DNA from: Pseudorhodobacter sp.
GTDB taxonomy: Bacteria > Pseudomonadota > Alphaproteobacteria > Rhodobacterales > Rhodobacteraceae
Length of the DNA: 43,240 nucleotides
NCBI GenBank assembly: GCA_029254215.1
Contig: JAQWYA010000050.1
Coordinates: 1-43,240, forward strand
Direction: 5' to 3'
How positions within the stretch are numbered: position 1 is the stretch's first letter; the number at the start of each line of letters is the position of its first letter. The position numbers and the translations under genes are program-made. Positions 34,277 to 41,849 of this stretch are shown in pieces. The notes under the pieces are model-generated. The model saw nothing but the letters and a program-made list of their open reading frames with translations, made no database searches and was not told the DNA's origin.

Positions 34277-34636
34277 GTTACTTCCATCAATCGGTTTGTG
34301 TCAGCCGTTACAAAACCGTTGTGGAGTGTCAGTATCGCGGCCCAGTTGTGTCAATGATGGGGAAATTTAGCGATTTGGCCGATCTCTACGGATAGACACG
34401 CATCCAGCATAAACCGCCAGATTTGCTGTATTGAGATCGCGATATATTACAGTTTATTTCAATAAATTCGGGCTTCGTTACTGAATTGTGGCGCGATTGT
34501 GGCGCAGTCGGGGCTGGACTGCCTTATTCCTGCCCCGATTCTCTTTTGAAAAAGAGGTTGTTACTGTCGGTCCTTAATCCCTTGCATGAAGTCCGGCCCC
34601 AATGTTCGATTGTGGCAGATCCGGAACAGGGAAGGC
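34277..34636. other. Intergenic region with short repeated motifs
   Basis: This 360-bp gap between moxR and the GNAT operon has no supportable gene. It contains three direct repeats of GTGTCA (34298-34303, 34326-34331, 34348-34353), three copies of ATTGTGGC (34485-34492, 34496-34503, 34609-34616; the first two extend to ten identical bases with an 11-bp period), an A+T-rich patch around 34438-34468, and a GGGGC/GCCCC arm pair near 34510-34537. A promoter for the GNAT operon is expected here, but I could not fix one. Confidence 0.5.
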
Positions 34637-35473
34637 CTAGCGCTGCCCCCGCGCCATGAAGGCTAGGCGCTCGAACAGATGCACGTCCTGTTCGTTCTTG
34701 AGCAAGGCTCCGTGCAGCTTTGGCAGGGCGACTTTGTCACGCTTTAGGTCTTCTGGCCCCAGATCCTCGGCCAAAAGCAGCTTGAGCCAGTCCAGAACTT
34801 CGCTGGTTGAGGGCTTTTTGCGTAGGCCGGGCGTCTCGCGCAGGTCAAAAAACTGGCTGAGCGCGGTCGTCAGCAGCGCATCCTTGATATCCGGAAAATG
34901 GACCCGAACGATCGCGCGCAGGGTTTCAGCATCCGGGAAACGGATGAAATGGAAAAAGCAGCGGCGCAAAAACGCGTCGGGCAGTTCCTTTTCATTATTG
35001 GACGTGATGATCACAATCGGGCGATGCCGGGCGCTGATTGTCTCGCCGGTCTCGTAGACAAAGAATTCCATACGGTCGAGTTCTTGCAACAGGTCGTTGG
35101 GGAATTCGATGTCGGCCTTGTCGATCTCATCGATCAAAAGCACCACCCGCTCGCCCGCTTCAAACGCCTGCCAAAGCTTGCCCTTGCGGATATAATTGCG
35201 CACGTCATGCACGCGTTCATCGCCAAGCTGGCTGTCGCGCAACCGGCTGACGGCATCATATTCGTAAAGGCCCTGCTGCGCCTTCGTCGTTGATTTTACA
35301 TGCCATTCCAAGATCGGAAGGTTCATCGCGCTGGCCACTTGGCGGGCGAGTTCGGTCTTGCCGGTGCCGGGCTCTCCCTTCACCAGAAGCGGGCGCTGCA
35401 ATACCACGGCGGCATTAACGGCGACGCTGAGATCTTCGGTGGCGATATAGGTATCGGTCGATGCGAATTTCAT
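34637..35473 (-). CDS. MoxR family AAA+ ATPase
   Basis: This 278-aa AAA+ protein has Walker A GEPGTGKT at 33-40, Walker B LLIDEID at 112-118, a sensor-1 region ITSNNEKELPDAFLRRC near 155-170 and a C-terminal lid. MoxR ATPases act with VWA-domain partners to remodel or insert metal cofactors into protein complexes. The CoxE/VWA gene downstream on the same strand is the evident partner. It is divergent from dksA across about 195 bp. Confidence 0.9.
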   Translation of the reverse strand: MKFASTDTYIATEDLSVAVNAAVVLQRPLLVKGEPGTGKTELARQVASAMNLPILEWHVKSTTKAQQGLYEYDAVSRLRDSQLGDERVHDVRNYIRKGKLWQAFEAGERVVLLIDEIDKADIEFPNDLLQELDRMEFFVYETGETISARHRPIVIITSNNEKELPDAFLRRCFFHFIRFPDAETLRAIVRVHFPDIKDALLTTALSQFFDLRETPGLRKKPSTSEVLDWLKLLLAEDLGPEDLKRDKVALPKLHGALLKNEQDVHLFERLAFMARGQR

Positions 35474-35667
35474 TTTGCCAGACTGTCTTGGGTTACTTTG
35501 GCGCGGACCCTATCGGCCTCGGAAAATTGTGGCAACACCTAGTGACATCCCGGACGCGTTGGGCTAATCACCCCGCAATTGGAGCCTGCAATAAAACATT
35601 GCCTGAGCCGGGGGAGACCTGACCAATGCCCGTCTCGACGAAGGCAGTGCCAAAGGAGAGAAAAGCG

Positions 35668-36090
35668 ATGAAAGCCGAATCCTTTCTTCCCGACGATTAC
35701 CGCCCCGCGGAAAACGAGCCCTTCATGAATGAACGGCAGCTGGAATATTTCCGGCGCAAACTGGTGATTTGGAAGCAAGAGCTTCTGGATCAAAGTGCCG
35801 AGACGATCGAAGGTTTGCAGGGCTCTGCGCGCAACGTGCCCGATATTGCGGACCGCGCCTCGGAAGAGACTGACCGTGCGCTGGAATTGCGGACGCGGGA
35901 TCGTCAGCGCAAGCTGGTCTCGAAGATCGACGCGGCGCTGCGCCGGATCGAAAACGGCGAATACGGGTTTTGCGATGTGACTGGAGAGCCGATCTCTCTG
36001 AAACGTCTTGATGCACGGCCCATCGCGACCATGACGCTGGAAGCGCAGGAAAAACACGAGCGGCGCGAGCGGGTCCACCGCGAGGATTGA
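35668..36090 (+). CDS. dksA: RNA polymerase-binding transcription factor DksA
   Basis: This 140-aa DksA has a coiled-coil of about residues 33-100 with the tip motif DIADRA (59-64), the DxxDxA acidic tip that enters the RNA polymerase secondary channel, and a C-terminal globular part. Only one of the four zinc-finger cysteines remains (Cys102 in FCDVTGE; the later pair is replaced in RPIAT), which is typical of alphaproteobacterial DksA such as that of Rhodobacter. The start at 35668 follows an AAAGGAGAG site; an ATG at 35626 would add 14 residues and lacks a site. It mediates the ppGpp-linked stringent response. Confidence 0.92.
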   Translation: MKAESFLPDDYRPAENEPFMNERQLEYFRRKLVIWKQELLDQSAETIEGLQGSARNVPDIADRASEETDRALELRTRDRQRKLVSKIDAALRRIENGEYGFCDVTGEPISLKRLDARPIATMTLEAQEKHERRERVHRED

Positions 36091-36168
36091 TCGACGCGCC
36101 ATCGTCGGCCATGATAAAGAGCGCCGGGCCTGATGGGGTCCGGCGTTTGCATTTGAAAAGGCGGAAAG

Positions 36169-37353
36169 ATGACTCTCAGACATCGGAAAATCACCGTCTT
36201 GGGGGCGGGGATCGGCGGGCTGGCGGCGGCCTGCATTCTGGCCCGACGCGGCGCAAATGTGACGGTGCTGGAGCAGGCCGACGCCATCCGCGAAGTGGGG
36301 GCGGGCTTGCAGGTCAGCCCGAACGGGGCGGCGGTGCTGCGGGCCTTGGGGCTGGAGGAGGCTTTGGCAGCCCGCTCGGTCCGGGCAGAGGCGGTGCAGC
36401 TTTGTGATGGCTATAGCGGAGCGGCGGTTTTGCGGCTGGATCTGGCGCGTCTGCGCCCGGATCAGGGCTATCATTTTGTGCATCGGGCCGATCTGATCGA
36501 CCTGCTTTTGACGGCGGCGCGCGATGCGGGCGTGGAATTGCAGCTGTTGCAAAAGATCAAAAGCGTTGATCTCTCTGGCCCGCTGCCATTGCTTTTGACG
36601 CAACAGGGCGCCTCCCGTGAGGCGGACTTGCTGATCGGGGCGGATGGCTTGCATTCGGTGCTCCGGCAGGCGCTGAACGGAACGGTGGCCCCGTTTTTCA
36701 CGCATCAGGTGGCGTGGCGGGCTTTGGTGCCAGCCTCGGCCGAGGATCCGCCGGTCGCAGAGGTCCACATGGGGCGGGGCCGTCATCTGGTCAGCTATCC
36801 TTTGCGGGGCGGGCAGTTGCGCAACATCGTCGCGGTTGAGGAACGCCGCCGCTGGGCCGAGGAAAGCTGGAGCCTGCGTGACGATCCGATGGAATTGCGG
36901 CTGGCCTTCGAGGGGTTCGGGCCGCGCGTTCAGGGCTGGCTGGATCAGGTGCAGGACGTCTGGCTTTGGGGCCTGTTTCGCCATCCGGTGGCCAAACGCT
37001 GGCACGGGCAGGGGGCTGCGATTCTGGGGGATGCGGCGCATCCGACCCTGCCGTTTCTGGCCCAGGGCGCGAATATGGCGCTGGAAGACGCCTGGGTTCT
37101 GGGGACGGAGTTGGACCGTGGGGTGCCGGATGATCAGGCGCTTGCGGCCTATCAGGCGGCACGGGCTGGCCGTTGCGCGCGGATCGTGGCGGCAGCGAAC
37201 AGCAATGCGCGGGCCTATCACCTCAATTCCCCGCTGCGCGAACTGGCGCATCTCGCGTTGCGGGTCGGTGGGAAGCTTGCCCCCGGACTGCCTCTGGGGC
37301 GGTTCGACTGGCTTTATGGGGCGGATGTGACCGAGGGCCAGCGCCTGACTTGA
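36169..37353 (+). CDS. FAD-dependent monooxygenase (salicylate/3-hydroxybenzoate hydroxylase class)
   Basis: This 394-aa class A flavoprotein monooxygenase has an FAD GxGxxG motif at 12-17 (GAGIGG), a conserved DG motif (GADGLHSVLRQ) near residue 157-167 and the second FAD motif GDAAHPTLPFLAQGANMALED near 287-307. It most resembles salicylate hydroxylase-like proteins, but the aromatic substrate cannot be inferred; no aromatic degradation genes are near. AAGG lies upstream of the ATG. Its stop is back-to-back with the convergent xthA stop in a TGATCA. Confidence 0.87.
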   Translation: MTLRHRKITVLGAGIGGLAAACILARRGANVTVLEQADAIREVGAGLQVSPNGAAVLRALGLEEALAARSVRAEAVQLCDGYSGAAVLRLDLARLRPDQGYHFVHRADLIDLLLTAARDAGVELQLLQKIKSVDLSGPLPLLLTQQGASREADLLIGADGLHSVLRQALNGTVAPFFTHQVAWRALVPASAEDPPVAEVHMGRGRHLVSYPLRGGQLRNIVAVEERRRWAEESWSLRDDPMELRLAFEGFGPRVQGWLDQVQDVWLWGLFRHPVAKRWHGQGAAILGDAAHPTLPFLAQGANMALEDAWVLGTELDRGVPDDQALAAYQAARAGRCARIVAAANSNARAYHLNSPLRELAHLALRVGGKLAPGLPLGRFDWLYGADVTEGQRLT

Positions 37354-38133
37354 TCAGGCCGCAAGATCAATCCAGACCGGCACATGATCCGAGGGCTTTT
37401 CGCCGCCGCGCACGGCCTTGTCGATCTGGACATCTTCCAAAAGGTCGGCGGCTTGGGGCGAGAGCAATAGGTGATCGATGCGGATGCCGTTGTTGCGGTC
37501 CCAAGCCCCGGCCTGATAATCCCAGAAAGAATAATGCCCCGGCGCGGAATGTCGGGCGCGGAAGGCATCCGTCAGCCCCAGATTGATCAGCCGCCGAAAA
37601 GCCGCGCGGGTTTCAGGGCGAAACAGGGCATCGTCAAGCCAAGCCTCGGGCTTGGCGGCATCCTCGGGCTGTGGGATGACATTGTAGTCACCGGCGACGA
37701 CCAGCGGCTCTTCGGCCTGCAAAAGCGCCTGAACATGCCGTTCCATCCGCGCCATCCACGCCAGTTTGTAATCGTATTTCGGCCCCGGCGCGGGGTTGCC
37801 ATTGGGCAGGTAAAGCCCGCACAGCCGCACGGCCCGCGCGCCCATCACCGTGGCCTCGATCCAGCGGGCCTGTTCGTCGCTGTCATCGCCGGGAATGCCG
37901 CGCCGCACATCTTCCAAGGGCAGGCGCGACAGGATGGCGACCCCGTTGAACCCCTTTTGCCCATGAGTTTCAACGCGGTATCCCATGTTTTCAAACAGCT
38001 CGCGCGGAAAGTTTTCGTCCACGGATTTGATCTCTTGCAAGGCGACAGCGTCCGGCTTTGCGGCCTCAAGCCATTGCGGCAAAGCGTCAATCCGGGCTTT
38101 GATCCCGTTGATGTTGAATGTCGCGATTTTCAT
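37354..38133 (-). CDS. xthA: Exodeoxyribonuclease III
   Basis: This 259-aa protein of the endonuclease/exonuclease/phosphatase fold has the full catalytic set for AP endonucleases: FNINGIK at the N-terminus, LQEIKS near residue 32-37, GDYNVIP near 145-151, and the C-terminal SDHVPV. It removes 3' blocking groups and nicks abasic sites in base excision repair. I set the start at 38133 (MKIATF) where the family begins; the longer reading lies in the upstream gene. It is 25 bp downstream of an unknown gene on the same strand. Confidence 0.92.
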   Translation of the reverse strand: MKIATFNINGIKARIDALPQWLEAAKPDAVALQEIKSVDENFPRELFENMGYRVETHGQKGFNGVAILSRLPLEDVRRGIPGDDSDEQARWIEATVMGARAVRLCGLYLPNGNPAPGPKYDYKLAWMARMERHVQALLQAEEPLVVAGDYNVIPQPEDAAKPEAWLDDALFRPETRAAFRRLINLGLTDAFRARHSAPGHYSFWDYQAGAWDRNNGIRIDHLLLSPQAADLLEDVQIDKAVRGGEKPSDHVPVWIDLAA

Positions 38134-38158
38134 CTGATCCCTCCGAGGCTGCCTCTTT

Positions 38159-38893
38159 CTAGGCAGCGGACCGGGAGGCGGCAAGACCTGTCTGGGCCGG
38201 GGCAAGACAGGAAAGCCAGATGGCATCAAGCTTGCGGATCTCGCGAGCATCATAGCGCGCCGCGTCTTCCCAATAGCGGCCCGAGGGGCAGTGGTAACCC
38301 AGTTCTGCCTCGCGCGCCTGCGCGGCGGCCCTGCGTTGCGCATCATGCGAGGCGGGAGCAGCGTGGCGCAGGGCATCAGGGGGGAGGCGGGGAAAGGTCA
38401 GGCGCGATGGTCCGGTGGAGAGGTTGACCATGGCGCAGCCTTGCTCTGCCGCCAGAACTTGCAGCCGCGCCGATTTTGCCTCAAGGGATTGGAGGGTCAC
38501 ATCCGGGCGCAAAGGGTCTGCGGTGCCTTGCCCGTAGAAATGGGTTTGGCCCTTGGGGTAATGCATGTCGCAGCCCATCATCGCGATCACGTCGGGGCGG
38601 TAGGCATGCAGCGACCAATAGGCCGCCGTAAAGGCCATCGTTCCCCCGGCATAGACAAACCCGCCATACGCGTTCTGCGCGGGCACAAAGCGGTCCTGTT
38701 CGACGATCTCACGCCCGTGGCCTTCGGGCGGGCGTCTGTCTTGGGGAAAGTCCCAGGGATAGATCAGCGCGTCCCAATCCGGGCGCACCTGCCAGGCATT
38801 GTTGATGGCAAGGATCAGATCAAAGGGCGCACGTGGCCAGTCGCGGGCGGCAATCACGTTTGGGCCAGAGCCCAATATCAACACCGTTTTCAT
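38159..38893 (-). CDS. Protein of unknown function with Rossmann-like N-terminus (244 aa)
   Basis: I do not recognise a named family. The N-terminus VLILGSGPNVIAARDWP followed by DLILAINNAW looks like the nucleotide-binding start of sialyltransferase-like or DUF115/MptE-like glycosylation proteins. A later stretch, DVIAMMGCDMHYPKGQTHFYG, resembles a sugar-nucleotide transferase core. There is no signal peptide. It lies between erpA and xthA on the same strand, probably in one transcript. A perfect 8-bp inverted repeat lies 17 bp before the ATG. Confidence 0.6.
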   Translation of the reverse strand: MKTVLILGSGPNVIAARDWPRAPFDLILAINNAWQVRPDWDALIYPWDFPQDRRPPEGHGREIVEQDRFVPAQNAYGGFVYAGGTMAFTAAYWSLHAYRPDVIAMMGCDMHYPKGQTHFYGQGTADPLRPDVTLQSLEAKSARLQVLAAEQGCAMVNLSTGPSRLTFPRLPPDALRHAAPASHDAQRRAAAQAREAELGYHCPSGRYWEDAARYDAREIRKLDAIWLSCLAPAQTGLAASRSAA

Positions 38894-38910
38894 TCTGCCC
38901 TCGATCCATT

Positions 38911-38932
38911 TTCATCGCTGTTAGGCGATGAA
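38911..38932. repeat. Perfect inverted repeat upstream of the unknown gene
   Basis: TTCATCGC (38911-38918) and GCGATGAA (38925-38932) are exact reverse complements around a 6-nt centre. On the minus strand this falls 17 nt upstream of the ATG at 38893 and is not followed by a T-run, so an operator or 5' leader hairpin is more likely than a terminator. Confidence 0.5.
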
Positions 38933-38981
38933 CTAGGGCAGGGCAGATACGAGGCCAGAAAAAAGCCGCGCGCAGGTGGTT

Positions 38982-39314
38982 TTACATGGAGAAGGAGGTC
39001 CCGCAGCCACAAGAGGATGAGGCATTCGGGTTTTCGACCACAAAGCGCGCGCCGATCAATTCCTCGGTGAAATCAATCACAGCATTGGACAGGAACGGCA
39101 GGGACACCGTATCCACCAGAACTTTCTGGCCGTCCTTTTCCAGCACAATGTCATCTGCGGCGGGGTCGTCCAACTGGATGTTGTATTGAAAGCCCGAACA
39201 GCCGCCCCCATCAACCGCCACGCGCAGGGCTTTCTGTTCGCCCGTCATTTCGGCGATTTCCGCCAGTCGGGCGAAGGCACGGTCAGTCACGCGAGGGGGA
39301 AGGGTCAGGGTCAT
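38982..39314 (-). CDS. erpA: Iron-sulfur cluster insertion protein ErpA-like (A-type carrier)
   Basis: This 110-aa HesB/IscA-family protein has the three invariant cysteines: Cys39 in GGGCSGFQY, and Cys102 and Cys104 in SCGCGTSF at the C-terminus. It delivers [2Fe-2S]/[4Fe-4S] clusters to target enzymes. The start at 39314 (MTLTLPP) matches family length; a longer reading would cover the promoter. The promoter region carries a clear palindrome overlapping the -10. It is divergent from dgt. IscA or SufA are alternative names, but the stand-alone setting favours ErpA. Confidence 0.85.
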   Translation of the reverse strand: MTLTLPPRVTDRAFARLAEIAEMTGEQKALRVAVDGGGCSGFQYNIQLDDPAADDIVLEKDGQKVLVDTVSLPFLSNAVIDFTEELIGARFVVENPNASSSCGCGTSFSM

Positions 39315-39326
39315 GGCATCCGCCTT

Positions 39327-39373
39327 ATTGGTCTTGCAAGGACCAATATAGGCTTTGCCCCGGCTTCCGACAA
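39327..39373 (-). promoter_or_regulatory. erpA promoter with overlapping operator palindrome
   Basis: On the minus strand, TTGTCG (39373-39368) and TATATT (39350-39345) are 17 bp apart. A perfect inverted repeat, ATTGGTC (39327-39333) and GACCAAT (39341-39347) with a 7-nt spacer, overlaps the -10 and the expected start point, an arrangement that fits repression. An iron- or Fe-S-responsive regulator is a reasonable guess from the gene's role. Confidence 0.55.
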
Positions 39374-39536
39374 GCACCCAGCCGCGCGGGCGACCGTTCG
39401 GCCCTGCGCCGGAAGGGCAAACCCATGAAGGGCCTGTCTTTTCTGTCAAAACCCACTATAGAAACAGCATGGAGCCTTGATGCGCGCGTAGCGTGCTGTC
39501 CAAGGGCTCCCCCAAGGAAAGACTGGCCAAGCTGTG

Positions 39537-40691
39537 ATGACCGAAGCCCTTTTTGCCTGTAAGCCCGAAGAGTCGCGCGGTCGGCTTCATGCTGAACGTA
39601 TGTCCTCTTTCCGGTCGCCGTTTCAGCGCGACCGCGACCGGATCATCCATTCCTCGGCGTTTCGCAGGCTCAAGCACAAGACGCAGGTCTTTGTGGAACA
39701 TGAGGGTGATTACTATCGCACGCGGCTGACCCATTCCATCGAGGTGGCGCAGGTGGCGCGCACGATCTCGGGCGTGCTGGGGTTGAACTGCGATCTGGCA
39801 GAGGCCATCGCGCTGGCCCATGATCTGGGCCACACCCCCTTCGGCCATACCGGAGAGGACGCGCTGGGCGCGTTGATGGCCCCGTTCGGCGGGTTTGACC
39901 ATAATGCGCAGGCCATTCGCATCGTCACCCGGCTGGAGCGGCATTACGCCGATTTCGACGGTCTGAACCTGACCTGGGAAACGCTGGAAGGCATCGCCAA
40001 GCATAACGGCCCGGTACTGGAGACCGCCGATCATCCGCTGCCCTATGCCTTGGCGCAGGCGAATGCCGAATGGGATCTGGAGCTTGGCACCTTCGCCAGC
40101 GCCGAGGCGCAGGTGGCCGCCATTGCCGATGACATCGCCTATTCGCATCACGATCTGCATGACGGGCTGCGCTCGGGCCTGTTTGACGAGGCCGATCTGA
40201 TGAGTTTGCCGGTCACTGGCCCCGCCTTTGAGGAAGTGGACCGGCTCCATCCCGGCCTCGAAAAGATGCGCCGCCGGCATGAGGCTTTGCGCCGGGTCTT
40301 TGGCCGGATGGTCGAAGATGTGATCGCGGTGGCCAAGAACCGGCTGGAGGCCGCGCAGCCGAAATCCGTGTGCGAGATCCGCGCGATGGAAGGCACGGTG
40401 ATCCGTTTTTCCAAGCCGCTTTATCAGGAACTCAAGGCGATCCGGTCTTTTCTGTTCACCCGCATGTATCGCGCGCCATCCGTCATGCGGGAACGCGAGA
40501 GGGTCACGGCGATGGTGACGGATCTTTTCCCGCTGTTCATGGCGCAGCCGGACCTTTTGCCGACCGAATGGGCCGAAGATGTGGCCCGCGTGTCGTCAGA
40601 GGTGGAACTGGCCCGCATCGTGGCCGATTACGTCGCAGGCATGACCGACCGCTTCGCCATTCAGGAACATGCGCGCCTGTTTGGCGGCTGA
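39537..40691 (+). CDS. dgt: Deoxyguanosinetriphosphate triphosphohydrolase-like protein
   Basis: This HD-domain dNTPase of about 384 aa has the RDRDRIIHSSAFRRLKHKTQVF N-terminal signature, with the HD metal residues in RLTHSIEVAQ, LAHDLGHTPFGHTGE and the later DDIAYSHHDLHDG. The length matches type 2 dGTPase-like proteins. It hydrolyses dNTPs to the nucleoside and triphosphate and helps control dNTP pools. ATG 39537 was chosen; a GTG one codon earlier is possible. AAGGAAA is present but about 16 bp upstream. The gene ends back-to-back with dsbB in a TGATCA. Confidence 0.9.
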   Translation: MTEALFACKPEESRGRLHAERMSSFRSPFQRDRDRIIHSSAFRRLKHKTQVFVEHEGDYYRTRLTHSIEVAQVARTISGVLGLNCDLAEAIALAHDLGHTPFGHTGEDALGALMAPFGGFDHNAQAIRIVTRLERHYADFDGLNLTWETLEGIAKHNGPVLETADHPLPYALAQANAEWDLELGTFASAEAQVAAIADDIAYSHHDLHDGLRSGLFDEADLMSLPVTGPAFEEVDRLHPGLEKMRRRHEALRRVFGRMVEDVIAVAKNRLEAAQPKSVCEIRAMEGTVIRFSKPLYQELKAIRSFLFTRMYRAPSVMRERERVTAMVTDLFPLFMAQPDLLPTEWAEDVARVSSEVELARIVADYVAGMTDRFAIQEHARLFGG

Positions 40692-41150
40692 TCAGCGCCG
40701 CGCGGCCAGCAGCCACAGCGCGGCCAGCGCGATTGAGGCAAGCCCGTTCCAGCTTGCCATCGACAGGCCCAGCATCTCCCACGCGACGGCATCGCAACGG
40801 ATGGGGGCTGCCACGGTCACATTCGGGTTCAGCAACTCGTCCATCGTCAGGCCCGCGATGGACCCCGCGTTGCACGAAGCAAGCCCTTCCCACCACGCCC
40901 GCTCGACGCCCGTGTGAAACAGCGCGATCCCGGCCGAGGTCGCCGCCGCAAGCCCCCCCAGAACGGGCAGAACACGCCCGCCAAATGCCAAGGCCAGCGC
41001 GCCGATCAGCACCGCCGCCGCATGGGGCCACCGCTGCCAAAGGCACAGGGTGCAAGGGTAAAGGTCACCCAGATATTGAAAGGCAAAGGCCCCGGCCAAA
41101 AGTGCGGCCGAGCCGCCGGCGGCAAGAAGGACAAGGAGGCGGCGGGTCAT
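40692..41150 (-). CDS. dsbB: Disulfide bond formation protein DsbB family
   Basis: This 152-aa membrane protein has four predicted segments and the two redox cysteine pairs: Cys33/Cys36 in PCTLC and Cys93/Cys119 in the second periplasmic loop. DsbB reoxidises DsbA and passes electrons to quinones. The start at 41150 (MTRRLL) overlaps the stop of the upstream DedA/YqaA gene by 4 bp (ATGA). GAGG (from AAGGAGGCGG on the plus strand) does not serve this gene; translation is probably coupled. Confidence 0.88.
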   Translation of the reverse strand: MTRRLLVLLAAGGSAALLAGAFAFQYLGDLYPCTLCLWQRWPHAAAVLIGALALAFGGRVLPVLGGLAAATSAGIALFHTGVERAWWEGLASCNAGSIAGLTMDELLNPNVTVAAPIRCDAVAWEMLGLSMASWNGLASIALAALWLLAARR

Positions 41151-41725
41151 AGGAACCTCAATAAGACAAAGCTGCCGATCAGGATCACGACAAACAAGGT
41201 GAACAAAATCCCAAGGCGGCGGTCGATGAAATCGCGGATCGGTTCGCCGTAGCGCTTCAACAGGGCGGCGATCAGGAAGAACCGCAATCCCCGCGCCACA
41301 ACACTGGCAACCATAAAGACCGGCAGCGATAGCCCCGTCACCCCCGAAAGAATCGTGATGACCTTGTAGGGGAAGGGCGTGACCCCGGCGATCAGCACGG
41401 CCCAAGCGCCCCATTCATTGTAATTCTGGCCGAAGGTCTCAAAATAGGCGGTCTTGCCATAGAACTCCAGCACCGGAAGGCCGATCGTTTCGTAGAACGA
41501 AGCGCCGATCCAATATCCAAGCAGGCCCCCCAGCACGGACGAGACCGTAGCCACCCCCGCAATCACGAAAGCTTTGCGCGGGGCGGCAAGGATCATCGGG
41601 ATCATCAGCACATCCGGCGGGATCGGAAAGACAGAGCTTTCAATGAAAGCCACCGCCGCAAGCGCCCAGAGGGCATGGGGTGACCGGGCAAGGGACAGGG
41701 TCCAATTGTAAAGCCTGCGGATCAT
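41147..41725 (-). CDS. YqaA/DedA family membrane protein
   Basis: This 192-aa membrane protein has the short YqaA-type DedA pattern: FIESSVFPIPPDVLMIP near residue 28-44, a GYWIGASFYETIG motif near 72-84 and the conserved PYKVITILSG segment. GGAGG sits 5 bp upstream of the ATG at 41725. It is co-transcribed with dsbB through a 4-bp overlap and divergent from the zinc metallopeptidase gene. It is the second DedA-superfamily gene in the window. Confidence 0.87.
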   Translation of the reverse strand: MIRRLYNWTLSLARSPHALWALAAVAFIESSVFPIPPDVLMIPMILAAPRKAFVIAGVATVSSVLGGLLGYWIGASFYETIGLPVLEFYGKTAYFETFGQNYNEWGAWAVLIAGVTPFPYKVITILSGVTGLSLPVFMVASVVARGLRFFLIAALLKRYGEPIRDFIDRRLGILFTLFVVILIGSFVLLRFL

Positions 41726-41849
41726 TTTATCCTCCGGGTTGCATGGCCCTTGCATCATGGGGTTTGGACAAGGTCAAGCGGCGATCCGGGCTTGTCAGCG
41801 GCCTCGGCGTCGATCACCCTCGGTTCCTGGCAGATCGCGGAGGGATCAG

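Noticed and set aside
35539-37251. 570-aa minus-strand frame opposite dksA and the FAD monooxygenase
   Set aside because: It is antisense to two certain genes and has arginine/histidine/proline-rich shadow composition.
39534-39536. GTG start for dgt one codon before the ATG
   Set aside because: The adjacent ATG is the more usual start and the ribosome site does not separate the two.
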